Assembly: GCF_000513895.2 (NCBI RefSeq)
Contig: NZ_CP165782.1
Location: 2,480,001-2,544,000, forward strand
Origin: Ensifer sp. WSM1721
GTDB lineage: Bacteria > Pseudomonadota > Alphaproteobacteria > Rhizobiales > Rhizobiaceae
DNA: 64,000 bases
Reading direction: 5' to 3'
The notes beneath the pieces are model-generated. The model searched no databases. It was not told the DNA's origin and saw nothing but the letters and a program-made list of their open reading frames with translations. This document shows, one piece after another, positions 1 to 9,300 of this stretch; the stretch's first letter is position 1; every line of letters starts with the position of its first letter. The position numbers and the translations under genes were made by a program.

Positions 1-2
1 TC

Positions 3-242
3 GTGTGCGTCACGCTGACATTCGCGTTCATTTGTCTGGCGGCATATGTGGCCTCTCTTGTCGAAAATGCCCCTGAGCCACCGGAGGATATCGGCCTCTA
101 TGGCCAGCCATTCGGACGGCAGGATCAATTATTTTTCGTGGCCTGCGCGATCAGTGGCGCGGCAGGTGGAGCCGCCTTTTATCTCGCACGGAAGACTGGA
201 AGCTCAGGAGACCCGGCGAAGGCAAACGGAGAGCGTTCATAG
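3..242 (+). CDS. small two-helix membrane protein, 5' end probably outside the window
   Basis: The frame is open from the window edge, and the first possible start is a GTG at position 3 with no visible ribosome-binding site, so the true start may lie upstream. The 79 visible residues hold two hydrophobic stretches (about residues 4-21 and 44-62) separated by a proline- and acid-rich loop, followed by a polar charged tail. It looks like a small inner-membrane protein. I do not recognise the family and assign no function. The next gene on the right is convergent. Confidence 0.55.
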   Translation: MCVTLTFAFICLAAYVASLVENAPEPPEDIGLYGQPFGRQDQLFFVACAISGAAGGAAFYLARKTGSSGDPAKANGERS

Positions 243-356
243 ATGGTTCAAGTGCTGTCAACTCAGTCATTGCCGCCCGCCTCTGCCAACTCGATTGATT
301 TTACCTCCGCAAAGGCGGAGATGGAGGACTTGCGGCAAATAGCGGCAATCTCCGCC

Positions 357-767
357 TCAGGACACCAGCCCATCCAGTTCGGGAAGCAGCACGACGCTCT
401 CCTGCTCGTTCGGATCTGTCCGGGCGATCACCGCCGTGCAGGGACTGTCGGAGAGGTTTGCCGGCAGGTGCGGCACGCCGGCAGGGATGTAGAACATCTC
501 GCCGGTCTTGACGATGACATGCTCTTCGAGCCGCTCGCCGAACCAGGTGTGCGCCTCGCCGGAAAGAACGTAAATGGCCGTCTCGTGGCTCTCGTGGAGG
601 TGCGCCTTGGCGCGCGCACCGGGCGGCATCGTCAGGAGATGCATGCATATGCCGGTGGAGCCTACCGTCTCCGCGGCAATGCCTTCGAAATAGTCGAGTC
701 CCTGCTTGCCGGCATAGGCATCGCCGGGGCGAACCACGCGACAGCCAGGATTGGGTGATCGAGCCAT
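357..767 (-). CDS. cupin-domain protein (136 aa)
   Basis: This is a single-domain beta-barrel cupin. Cupin motif 1 is visible as the histidine cluster AHLHESHETAIYVLSGEAHT at about residues 52-71, and motif 2 as GEMFYIPAGVPHLPAN near 85-100, giving the usual metal-binding His/Glu set. The protein has the length of a minimal cupin and no signal peptide. The ATG at 767 was chosen because the fold begins right after it; the frame stays open upstream but reads into the opposite-strand gene. It is divergent from the ABC importer starting at 889, which leaves about 120 bp for shared control. The substrate cannot be read from the sequence; a small-molecule binding or isomerase/dioxygenase role in the same pathway as the transporter is only inference. 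Confidence 0.85.
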   Translation of the reverse strand: MARSPNPGCRVVRPGDAYAGKQGLDYFEGIAAETVGSTGICMHLLTMPPGARAKAHLHESHETAIYVLSGEAHTWFGERLEEHVIVKTGEMFYIPAGVPHLPANLSDSPCTAVIARTDPNEQESVVLLPELDGLVS

Positions 768-888
768 GAGTGTTCTCCAGAATTCGCTGAAAAACCAGCA
801 ACAGAAGTCGTCAGCGGCAAATCCCCGATTGCATGTTGCGGGTGCGGATAGCAGTCTGACACAGACAAGCCATGATGAGAATCCACTG

Positions 889-1680
889 ATGACATCCAAT
901 CCCGCCTCCGTGGTCACGGCCCGGAATCTCGGCCTGACGTTTGAGACCAGCGACGGGCCGGTCAACGCACTTACCGGCGTGAACCTCGATGTGGCGAAGG
1001 GCGATTTCGTCTCCTTTATCGGCCCGTCCGGCTGCGGCAAGACCACGTTCCTTCGCGTCATCGCCGATCTTGAAAAACCCACCGCCGGCACGATCGCCGT
1101 CAACGGCATGACCCCGGAGGAAGCCCGCCGGCGGCGCGCCTATGGCTATGTCTTCCAGGCGCCCGCCCTTTATCCTTGGCGCACGATCGAGAAGAACATC
1201 GCGCTGCCGCTCGAAATCATGGGCCATTCCAGGCAAGAGCAGAAAGCGCGCATCGAGCGCACGCTGGAGCTCGTCAACCTCTCGGGCTTCGGCAAGAAAT
1301 ATCCGTGGCAGCTCTCCGGCGGCATGCAGCAGCGCGCGTCGATCGCCCGCGCTCTCGCTTTCGACGCCGATCTTCTTCTGATGGACGAGCCCTTCGGCGC
1401 TCTCGACGAGATCGTCCGCGACCACTTGAACGAGCAGCTTCTGAAGCTCTGGGCCCGCACCGACAGGACGATCTGCTTCGTCACCCACTCCATCCCGGAG
1501 GCCGTCTATCTCTCGACAAAGATCGTCGTCATGAGCCCGCGCCCCGGGCGCGTGACGGATATCATCGAATCGACGCTGCCGAAGGAACGGCCGCTCGGCA
1601 TCCGCGAGACGCCGGAGTTCCTGGAGATTGCGCACCGCGTGCGCGAGGGTTTGAGGGCGGGACATAGTTATGATGAGTAG
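889..1680 (+). CDS. NitT/TauT-family ABC importer, ATPase subunit (263 aa)
   Basis: ATP-binding subunit of an importer. It has a Walker A motif GPSGCGKTT (about residues 45-53), the signature LSGGMQQR (about 143-150), and Walker B LLLMDEPFGALDE followed by the H-loop VTHS. The family resembles SsuB/TauB/ThiZ. The ATG at 889 follows a purine-rich stretch and places the first beta-strand correctly; the frame is open upstream to 751, but that extension would cross the cupin gene start and has no domain character. It is the first gene of a four-gene operon (ATPase, two permeases, binding protein), with 95 bp before the first permease. Confidence 0.93.
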   Translation: MTSNPASVVTARNLGLTFETSDGPVNALTGVNLDVAKGDFVSFIGPSGCGKTTFLRVIADLEKPTAGTIAVNGMTPEEARRRRAYGYVFQAPALYPWRTIEKNIALPLEIMGHSRQEQKARIERTLELVNLSGFGKKYPWQLSGGMQQRASIARALAFDADLLLMDEPFGALDEIVRDHLNEQLLKLWARTDRTICFVTHSIPEAVYLSTKIVVMSPRPGRVTDIIESTLPKERPLGIRETPEFLEIAHRVREGLRAGHSYDE

Positions 1681-1775
1681 CTGTCGAGTGGGACTGACAC
1701 CTCCTCCGCGACCCCTCTCCACAAGGCGGCCATGCGCCTCGAACAACGCACCGCTTGCGACCGGAGGAGGCGGCC

Positions 1776-2663
1776 ATGATGCATAAGCCGAGTTTCATCC
1801 GAGACAAACTCCTCCCTATCAGCACCGTCGTCCTCCTGCTGATCGCCATCTGGTACATCGCCGCCGTCTTCCTGAACGCCCCTTTCGAGCGCGATACGGC
1901 AGCGCGTGCCGGAACCGAGATCGCGTTCTCCGATCTTGTCCGCAACACGATGGCGCAGGAACGGCCCGTGCTGCCCGCCCCGCACCAGGTCATTGCCGAA
2001 ATCTGGGACACAACCGTCAACAAGGCGATCACGTCGAAGCGCAGCCTCGTCTATCACGCCTGGATCACGCTTTCGGCCACCCTGCTCGGCTTCGGTATCG
2101 GCGCAGCGCTCGGCATCCTGCTTGCCATCGGCATCGTCCACAACCGCGCGATGGACCGCTCGCTCATGCCGTGGGTGATAGCCAGCCAGACGATCCCGAT
2201 TCTCGCCATTGCGCCGATGATCATCGTCGTCCTGAACGCGATCGGCATTGCCGGGCTGCTGCCCAAGGCGTTGATTTCCACCTATCTGTCGTTCTTCCCG
2301 GTGGTGGTCGGCATGGTCAAGGGGCTGCGCAGCCCGGAAACGATCCAGCTCGACCTGATGCACACCTACAACGCCTCGTCGGCCCAGACCTTCTGGAAAC
2401 TGCGCTGGCCCTCCTCCATGCCCTATCTCTTCACCTCACTCAAAGTCGCCGTCGCCATCTCGCTCGTGGGCGCGATCGTCGGCGAACTGCCGACCGGTGC
2501 GGTCGCCGGGCTCGGCGCGCGCCTGCTCGCAGGCTCCTATTACGGGCAGACCGTGCAGATCTGGGCGGCCCTGTTCATGGCGGCGGCGCTCGCCGCTGTG
2601 CTGGTCATGATCGTCGGTGCAGCGCATAGCGCCGTCCTGAAGCGCATGGGAGCCAAGCCATGA
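1776..2663 (+). CDS. ABC importer permease, NitT/TauT type (295 aa)
   Basis: Binding-protein-dependent transport permease with about six hydrophobic segments and the cytoplasmic EAA-like loop in its C-terminal half (KALISTYLSFFPVVVGMVKG and the following region). A strong GGAGGAGG at 1763-1770 lies just before two in-frame ATGs (1776 and 1779). The reading frame also opens at a TTG further upstream, but that would bury the Shine-Dalgarno sequence inside the gene. The stop overlaps the start of the next permease (ATGA at 2660-2663), which indicates translational coupling. Together the two permeases form a heterodimeric channel, unlike the homodimer found in many NitT/TauT systems. Confidence 0.92.
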   Translation: MMHKPSFIRDKLLPISTVVLLLIAIWYIAAVFLNAPFERDTAARAGTEIAFSDLVRNTMAQERPVLPAPHQVIAEIWDTTVNKAITSKRSLVYHAWITLSATLLGFGIGAALGILLAIGIVHNRAMDRSLMPWVIASQTIPILAIAPMIIVVLNAIGIAGLLPKALISTYLSFFPVVVGMVKGLRSPETIQLDLMHTYNASSAQTFWKLRWPSSMPYLFTSLKVAVAISLVGAIVGELPTGAVAGLGARLLAGSYYGQTVQIWAALFMAAALAAVLVMIVGAAHSAVLKRMGAKP

Positions 2664-3529
2664 ATCTCCCCATTCTCGCCGGGGCCATCCTTTTCTGGCT
2701 GATCGCCTGGGCCCTCAACGAATGGCTGGTCCGCCAGCATTTTACGAACCGCACGATGAGCAACGCCGCCCGCTTTGCCGTGCCGCTCCTCTTCGGCGTG
2801 ACGATCCTGGTCCTGTGGGAGGGCATCGTCCGGGGCTTCGGCATTCCCTCGGTGCTGCTGCCCGCGCCGTCGATGATCTGGCAGCGGCTCGTCAATTCGC
2901 TGCCGACGCTTGCTGCCGATTTCCGGCAGACCTTCCTGAAATCCGTGCTGACCGGCTACGTGCTCGGCTGCGGCCTCGGTTTCCTTGTGGCGATCCTCAT
3001 CGACCGTTCGCCCTTCCTGCAGAAGGGGCTGCTGCCGCTCGGCAATTTCGTCTCCGCCCTCCCCGTCATCGGCGTCGCACCGATCATGGTCATGTGGTTC
3101 GGCTTCGACTGGCAGTCGAAGGTCGCGGTCGTCGTCATCATGACATTCTTCCCGATGCTGGTGAACACGGTTTCGGGCCTTGCCGCCGCAAGTCACATGG
3201 AGCGCGACCTGATGCGCACCTATGCCGCCACCTGGTGGCAGACGCTCGTCAAACTGCGCCTGCCGGCCGCCTGGCCTTTCATTTTCAACGCACTCAAGAT
3301 TAACTCAACGCTGGCACTGATCGGTGCCATCGTGGCCGAGTTTTTCGGTACGCCCATTGTCGGCATGGGCTTCCGGATCTCCACGGAAGTGGGGCGCATG
3401 AACGTCGACATGGTCTGGGCCGAAATCGCCGTGGCGGCGGTGGCTGGCTCCGCCTTTTACGGGGTGGTCGCGCTCATCGAGCGGGCCGTCACGTTCTGGC
3501 ATCCGTCCGTCCGCGGTGGCCGGGCCTGA
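2660..3529 (+). CDS. ABC importer permease, NitT/TauT type, second subunit (289 aa)
   Basis: Second membrane subunit of the importer. An N-terminal signal-anchor helix (residues about 3-20) is followed by a helix around 40-58 and then the permease domain with its conserved loop (MVNTVSGLAAASHMERDLMR). It is coupled to the preceding permease by an ATGA overlap. The two permeases are only moderately alike, so they look like old paralogues rather than a recent duplication. The binding-protein gene follows 30 bp downstream. The membrane topology was judged by eye. Confidence 0.92.
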   Translation: MNLPILAGAILFWLIAWALNEWLVRQHFTNRTMSNAARFAVPLLFGVTILVLWEGIVRGFGIPSVLLPAPSMIWQRLVNSLPTLAADFRQTFLKSVLTGYVLGCGLGFLVAILIDRSPFLQKGLLPLGNFVSALPVIGVAPIMVMWFGFDWQSKVAVVVIMTFFPMLVNTVSGLAAASHMERDLMRTYAATWWQTLVKLRLPAAWPFIFNALKINSTLALIGAIVAEFFGTPIVGMGFRISTEVGRMNVDMVWAEIAVAAVAGSAFYGVVALIERAVTFWHPSVRGGRA

Positions 3530-3559
3530 CAACAAAGCAAATGATAAGAGGGAACTGAC

Positions 3560-4552
3560 ATGAAGAAGAAAATTGCATCTCTGCTGGCAGCGGGCGTCTT
3601 CTCGCTTGCCGCTTTCCATGCCAATGCCGCCGACAAGGTCACGCTGCAACTGAAATGGGTAACCCAGGCCCAGTTTGCCGGCTATTACGTCGCCAAGGAC
3701 AAAGGCTTCTACGAGGAAGAGGACCTCGACGTCGAAATCAAGCCGGGCGGTCCCGATATCGCTCCGCCGCAGGTGATTGCCGGCGGCGGCGCCGACGTCA
3801 TCGTCGACTGGATGCCCTCCGCGCTCGCCACGCGCGAAAAAGGCGTGCCGCTCGTCAACATCGCCCAGCCCTTCAAGAGATCCGGCATGATGCTGACCTG
3901 TCTCAAGGAATCCGGCGTGAAGACCCCGGAAGACTTCAAAGGCAAGACGCTCGGCGTCTGGTTCTTCGGCAATGAATATCCTTTCCTCTCCTGGATGGCA
4001 CAACTGAAGATCCCAACCGACGGCGGCCCGAACGGCGTGACCGTTTTGAAGCAGGGCTTCAACGTCGACCCGCTGATCCAGAAGCAGGCGGCTTGCATTT
4101 CCACGATGACCTACAATGAATACTGGCAGGTCATCGATGCCGGCATCAAGCCGGAGGATTTGGTCACCTTCAAATATGAGGACCAAGGCGTCGCCACCCT
4201 CGAAGACGGCCTCTATGTTCTCGAAGACAAACTCAAGGACGCCGCCTTCAAGGAAAAGATGGTGAAGTTCGTTCGCGCCTCGATGAAGGGCTGGAAATAT
4301 GCCGAGGAGAACCCGGACGAGGCGGCGGACATCGTGCTCGAGAACGACTCGACCGGCGCCCAGACGGAAAAACATCAGAAGCGGATGATGGGCGAGATCG
4401 CCAAGCTCACCGCCGGTTCCAACGGCGCGCTCGACGAGGCGGACTACAAGCGCACGGTCCAGTCGCTGCTTGCCGGCGGTTCCGACCCGGTCATCTCCAA
4501 GGAGCCGGAAGGCGCCTGGACGCATGAGATCACGGACGCCGCACTGAAGTAG
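3560..4552 (+). CDS. ABC importer substrate-binding protein, THI5/NMT1-like (330 aa)
   Basis: Periplasmic binding protein with a clear Sec signal peptide (lysine-rich start, hydrophobic core, cleavage after about residue 24 in HANAAD). The mature N-terminus LKWVTQAQFAGYYVAKDKGF is the hallmark of the THI5/NMT1 family, which binds thiamine-pyrimidine precursors, pyrimidines, riboflavin or other small heterocycles. The thiamine-synthase CCCFC motif is absent, so this is a receptor, not the suicide enzyme. An AGAGGGA ribosome-binding site precedes the ATG. The gene ends the four-gene operon and is followed by a strong hairpin. A pyrimidine-type substrate is my best guess; the exact ligand is unknown. 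Confidence 0.93.
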   Translation: MKKKIASLLAAGVFSLAAFHANAADKVTLQLKWVTQAQFAGYYVAKDKGFYEEEDLDVEIKPGGPDIAPPQVIAGGGADVIVDWMPSALATREKGVPLVNIAQPFKRSGMMLTCLKESGVKTPEDFKGKTLGVWFFGNEYPFLSWMAQLKIPTDGGPNGVTVLKQGFNVDPLIQKQAACISTMTYNEYWQVIDAGIKPEDLVTFKYEDQGVATLEDGLYVLEDKLKDAAFKEKMVKFVRASMKGWKYAEENPDEAADIVLENDSTGAQTEKHQKRMMGEIAKLTAGSNGALDEADYKRTVQSLLAGGSDPVISKEPEGAWTHEITDAALK

Positions 4553-4570
4553 CCCATGCGGACGAAACTC

Positions 4571-4598
4571 GGAGCGCGCGGCCCTCGTCGCGCGCTCC
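4571..4598 (+). terminator. hairpin terminator after the THI5-like binding-protein gene
   Basis: Perfect 10-bp inverted repeat GGAGCGCGCG / CGCGCGCTCC with an 8-nt loop, followed by TCTCTTT. It starts 18 bp after the stop codon of the binding-protein gene. The U-tract is imperfect but the stem is very strong. Confidence 0.8.
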
Positions 4599-5145
4599 TC
4601 TCTTTGGAGGCGGGCCGCCCGCTCCACGGTCAAAAGGTCGCAGCCAACGCGGCAAACGCGCACCACACCGACCGCAATGACATAAAGGCGAATGATTTCA
4701 GCGATTTAAGGCCGTCCGCGGGCGGCATTAACCCGATCTTTTTCCTCGACCCGCTTGAGTTGTTAAGACTGCCTTTAGGTTGCATCGCTATTGCGCTACG
4801 AAAGGCAGCAGAATAGAAATAATGAGGCACCATCGCTTCGCCGCCCTTGTAAGCATTTGCTCCGGCGATTACATAGGCCGGAACGTTTGACTGGAGGGCA
4901 AGCATATGGAGGAATCCATATTTCGTCAGCATTGCCTTTTTGGGAATTTTCTTCCCGCCCGGCATCTTCGGTCTGAAACCGCTGTGCCGGGCAGAGATTT
5001 GAGGTTGTAGACCGTGAATGCCTCCCGCGGCCAAGCGCTGGAGACGTTGTACGGAACACGAGTGAGATAGCGTGATTGCGGCCGGCCCCTGCCTCGATAG
5101 GCGGCGATCGGTTATGATTTGCTTCAGTTTCGGGAAAACAAGCCT
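4599..5145. other. long intergenic region (about 550 bp) without a convincing gene
   Basis: The stretch between the importer terminator and the efflux adaptor gene is lower in GC than its surroundings. It carries several short palindromes, for example GGGAA/TTCCC around 4942-4956. A minus-strand frame (4630-5247) is open through it, but it lacks a ribosome-binding site and a recognisable domain, and its far end runs into the adaptor gene. The region most likely holds the promoter and leader of the efflux pair. Confidence 0.5.
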
Positions 5146-6336
5146 ATGGCTCAGAAGCTCCTGCCTGTCCTCGGCGCTTGCGCAGCGATGATCCTGTCTG
5201 TCCTTTCCGGCGCCTCGGCGGACGAAGCCGTCGAACCCCAACAGCAAAAACAGACACTACCCTCCATCGTGGTGACAGAGGCGGCGGAGCGGACGATCAC
5301 CGATCGCGTAGTTGCCACCGGTTCGATCGAGGCCGTCGAGGAGACCTATGTATCGCCGCTGGTGGACGGTCTTTCCATCCGGTCGCTCAATGTCGACATC
5401 GGCGATCGCGTCGAAGAGGGAAGCACGCTCGTCGTTCTTAACGACGACGCGCTGCTGTTGCAGAAGAGCCAGCTCGAAGCCAATCTCGCCAAGACGGAAG
5501 CAGCGCTTGCGCAATTCCGTGCCCAACTCGGCGAAGCCGAGGCAAATTCCGAGGAGGCACAGCGTGTCGCCGATCGTGCCGTGCGGCTATCGGAAAACGG
5601 CACCGTCTCCACTGCCGAAGCCGACCGCCTCAAGGCACTCGCCGCCGCCTCGCGCGCACGCCTGCGTTCGGCCGAGCAATCGGTGAGCGTCGCGACCGCG
5701 GATATCAAGGTGGTGCAGGCGCAGATCGACGACATCGACCTGCGTCTTGCACGCACCGCCGTCAAGGCGCCGGTGAGCGGAGTGATTTCGGCCAAGAACG
5801 CCAAGATCGGCGCGATCGCCAGCGGCAACGGCGAGCCGCTCTTTGCGATCATCCGCGACGGCGAGGTGGAAATGAAAGCCGACGTCACCGAGGCCGACAT
5901 CGTCAAGCTTGCGGTCGGACAGCCCGCGACCGTCAAGCTCGCCGGCAGCGATACGATCATAGAAGGCAAGATCCGGCTGATCGCGCCGACCGTCGACCCG
6001 CAGACCCGCCTCGGCAAAGTCCACATCAGCCTCGCCGACACGGTGACGGCGCGCGCCGGCATGTATGCGAGCACCGTGATAACGGTAGAGGAGAAGCAGA
6101 CGGTGGTCTTGCCGCAAACGGCTGTTACCTCGGAAGACGGGAAGTCCATCGTCCGCAAGGTGGAAGACGGCGTCGTGCACCTTGTACCCGTCGAGACCGG
6201 CATCCAGGACGGGCAATTCGTAGAAATCCTGTCCGGCCTCAGGCCCGGTGAGCAGGCGGTGGCGAAGGCCGGCGCCTATGTCCGCGATGGCGACCGCATC
6301 AACCCGGTCAAATCCGCCGAGCCGGCAACCAACTGA
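5146..6336 (+). CDS. RND efflux periplasmic adaptor (membrane fusion protein, HlyD/MdtA type, 396 aa)
   Basis: Adaptor that links an RND pump to an outer-membrane channel. A signal peptide spans about residues 1-26. The first lipoyl half (VSPLVDGLSIRSLNVDIGDRV) is followed by a long alpha-helical hairpin (about residues 105-200, rich in Ala, Glu and Arg), the second lipoyl half (VKAPVSGVISAKNAKIG) and beta-barrel and membrane-proximal domains. The ATG at 5146 was chosen because it starts the signal peptide; a TTG nine codons upstream is less likely. The pump gene follows 14 bp downstream. No outer-membrane factor gene and no adjacent regulator are present, so the pump presumably uses a TolC-type channel encoded elsewhere. 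Confidence 0.93.
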   Translation: MAQKLLPVLGACAAMILSVLSGASADEAVEPQQQKQTLPSIVVTEAAERTITDRVVATGSIEAVEETYVSPLVDGLSIRSLNVDIGDRVEEGSTLVVLNDDALLLQKSQLEANLAKTEAALAQFRAQLGEAEANSEEAQRVADRAVRLSENGTVSTAEADRLKALAAASRARLRSAEQSVSVATADIKVVQAQIDDIDLRLARTAVKAPVSGVISAKNAKIGAIASGNGEPLFAIIRDGEVEMKADVTEADIVKLAVGQPATVKLAGSDTIIEGKIRLIAPTVDPQTRLGKVHISLADTVTARAGMYASTVITVEEKQTVVLPQTAVTSEDGKSIVRKVEDGVVHLVPVETGIQDGQFVEILSGLRPGEQAVAKAGAYVRDGDRINPVKSAEPATN

Positions 6337-6350
6337 CGGGAATCGTGACC

Positions 6351-9300
6351 ATGAATTTCTCCGCCTGGTCTATCCGCAATCCCGTCGCGCCGATCCTGGC
6401 GTTCTTCGTGCTCGTCGTGCTGGGATGGCAGTCGTTCAATTCGCTGCCGATCACCCGCTTCCCGAACATCGACGTGCCGATTGTACAGATCAGCGTCACG
6501 CAGAGCGGTGCGGCCCCCGCCGAACTCGAGACCCAGGTCACCAAGGAGATCGAGGACGCGGTCGCCGGCGTCTCCGGCGTCGATCATATCGAATCCACGA
6601 TCACCGACGGCAGTTCAACGACCGCCGTTATCTTCCGCATGGAAGTGCCGACGACGCAGGCCGTGCAGGATGTCAAGGACGCGATCGACCGCATCCGCAG
6701 CGACCTGCCGACCTCGATCGAAGAGCCTATCGTTTCCAAGGTCGACGTCGAAGGCCAGGCGATCCAGACATTTTCCGTCTCCTCCCCCGGCATGACGCTG
6801 GAGGAGCTCTCCTGGTTCGTCGACGACACGATCAAGCGGGCGATCCAGGGCCAGACCGGCATCGGCCGCGTCGACCGCTATGGCGGCTCAGACCGCGAGG
6901 TTCGCATCGAGCTCGACGAAGATCGGCTGAACTCCTACGGCATTACCGCCGCCGACGTGAACGGGCAGCTTCGCCGGATGAACATGGACCTCGGCTCCGG
7001 CCGCGGACAGGTCGGCGGCAGCGAGCAGGCGATCCGCACGCTCGGCGACACCCGCGACGTCTCCACCCTTGCCGAGACGATGATCTCGCTGCCGAACGGT
7101 CGTTTCGTCCGCCTGTCGGAACTCGGCACGGTGATAGACACCTACGAAGAGCCGAAATCGTTCTCGCGTTTCAACGGCGAGCCGGGCGTGACCTTCGCCG
7201 TCTTCCGTGCCAAGGGGGCAAGCGAAGTCACCGTCGCCGAAACCGTTGCCAAAACGCTCGACGAGATCCGCGCGAAGCATCCGGACGTCACCATCGAGAT
7301 GGTCGACGATTCGGTCTATTTCACCTACGGCAATTACGAAGCGGCAATTCACACGCTGATCGAGGGCGCGCTGCTTGCGGTCGTGGTCGTGATGCTGTTC
7401 CTGCGCAACTGGCGCGCCACCCTGATCTCGGCCGTCGCCCTGCCGCTCTCAGCTATCCCGACGTTCTGGGTCATGGAGCTCCTCGGCTTTTCGTTGAACC
7501 TCGTCAGCTTCCTGGCGATGACGCTCGCGACCGGTATCCTTGTCGATGACGCGATCGTCGAGATCGAGAACATCGAACGGCACATCCGCATGGGCAAGTC
7601 GCCCTACAAGGCGGCGATCGAGGCGGCGGACGAGATCGGCCTCGCCGTCATCGCCACCACCTTCACCATCATCGCCGTCTTCGTGCCGGTCTCCTTCATG
7701 CCGGGCATACCGGGGCAATATTTCATCCAGTTCGGCCTGACCGTCGCCGTCTCCGTCTTTTTCTCGCTCCTGGTCGCCCGCCTGATCACGCCGGTGATGG
7801 CGGCGTATCTGATGAAGCCGACGGACGTCGGCGGGCATCATGATGATGACGGCTTCATGATGCGCCAATACACGCGCGTCGTTCGCTTCACGACGAAACG
7901 CTGGTACACCCGCTATTCGACGCTGCTCGCCGCCATCGTGCTCTCGGTCGGCTCTGTGATCGCACTTATCCTCTTCGTGCCGGGTAGCTTCCTGCCGCCT
8001 GAGGACAATTCGCGCGTCAGCCTGTCGATCGAACTGCCGCCGGATGCGATGCTCGCCGACACGGATCGTACCACCACGGAGATCTACAACCGCATCAAGG
8101 ACATCGACGGCGTCGAAAACATCTTCGTGCTTGGCGGCGCCTCGCCGAAAGGCGATCTCGAACTGCGGCGCGCCGCCGTCACCGTACTTCTCGAGAAGCT
8201 CGACCATTCGCTCGTCAACAAGGTGGTCAACGATGTGATCGGCCGCACGCCGCTGATCGGTGAGTACCTGCCGAAGCTGCCGCCGGCCGGCCGTATCAAG
8301 CCGCAGTCGCAGATCGAAAAGGAAATCCTTGCGGAGCTTCGGTCGATCCCGGACGTTCGCGTCACCAAGCTCAACGACCGCGGTGAGCGCGACTTGTCGT
8401 TCAACCTGCTTTCCAACAACGAGGCGGATCTGGACCAAGGCGTGGCTATTCTCGAAGCAAAGCTGCGCAAAGACCCGCTCCTCGCCAATGTCAGCCCCGA
8501 CGGTGCCCTGCCACGGCCGGAATTGCAGATCCGCCCGCGCGACGACCAGATGTCCCGCCTCGGTATCACGACGGCGCAGATCTCCGAGGTCATCCGCGTC
8601 GCCACCATCGGCGATATCGACGCTCAACTGACGAAGATTGCGCTCGACGGGCGCTTGATCCCGATCCGGGTCCAACTCAACCGCGATTTCCGTACGGATT
8701 TAGCGGCGATCCGCAACCTCAAGGTTCAGGCGGCATCCGGCGCTACGGTTCCGCTCTCGAGCGTCGCCGACATCAACTATGCGGAAGGACCGAGTTCCAT
8801 CAAGCGTTACGACCGCTATCGCGTTGTCAAGCTCGGCGCCGACCTGCCTGTGGGCGTAGCACTCGACACGGCATCGGCCCGCTTCAAGGAGATCGCCGCC
8901 GCGGCCGAGCTGCCTGGAACCATCGAGTTCCTCGAAAGCGGCGACGCCGAGGTTCAGGCGGAGATGCAGCAGAGCTTCGGCAACGCCATGCTGTTGGGCC
9001 TGATGATGGTGCTGGTGGTGCTCATTCTCCTGTTCAAGGACGTGATCCAGCCCTTCACCATCCTGTTCTCGTTGCCACTCGCCATCGGCGGCGTGGCGGC
9101 AGCGCTTATCCTGACGCAGAACGCGCTCTCGATGCCCGTTCTGATCGGCATTCTGATGCTGATGGGCATCGTCACCAAGAACGCCATCCTGCTCGTCGAC
9201 TTCGGCATCGAGATGATGCATCACGGCATGGACCGGACGCTGGCGATGATCGAGGCGGGCCGCAAGCGCGCCCGCCCGATCGTCATGACCTCGATCGCCA

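Noticed and set aside
305..320. Hairpin CTCCGC-AAAG-GCGGAG between the first gene and the cupin gene as a terminator
   Set aside because: The stem is only 6 bp and no U-tract follows on either strand, so I do not call it.
4630..5247. Possible 205-residue minus-strand gene in the gap before the efflux pair
   Set aside because: No ribosome-binding site at any internal ATG, mixed composition, and the 5' part overlaps the adaptor signal peptide; kept only as a question in the findings.
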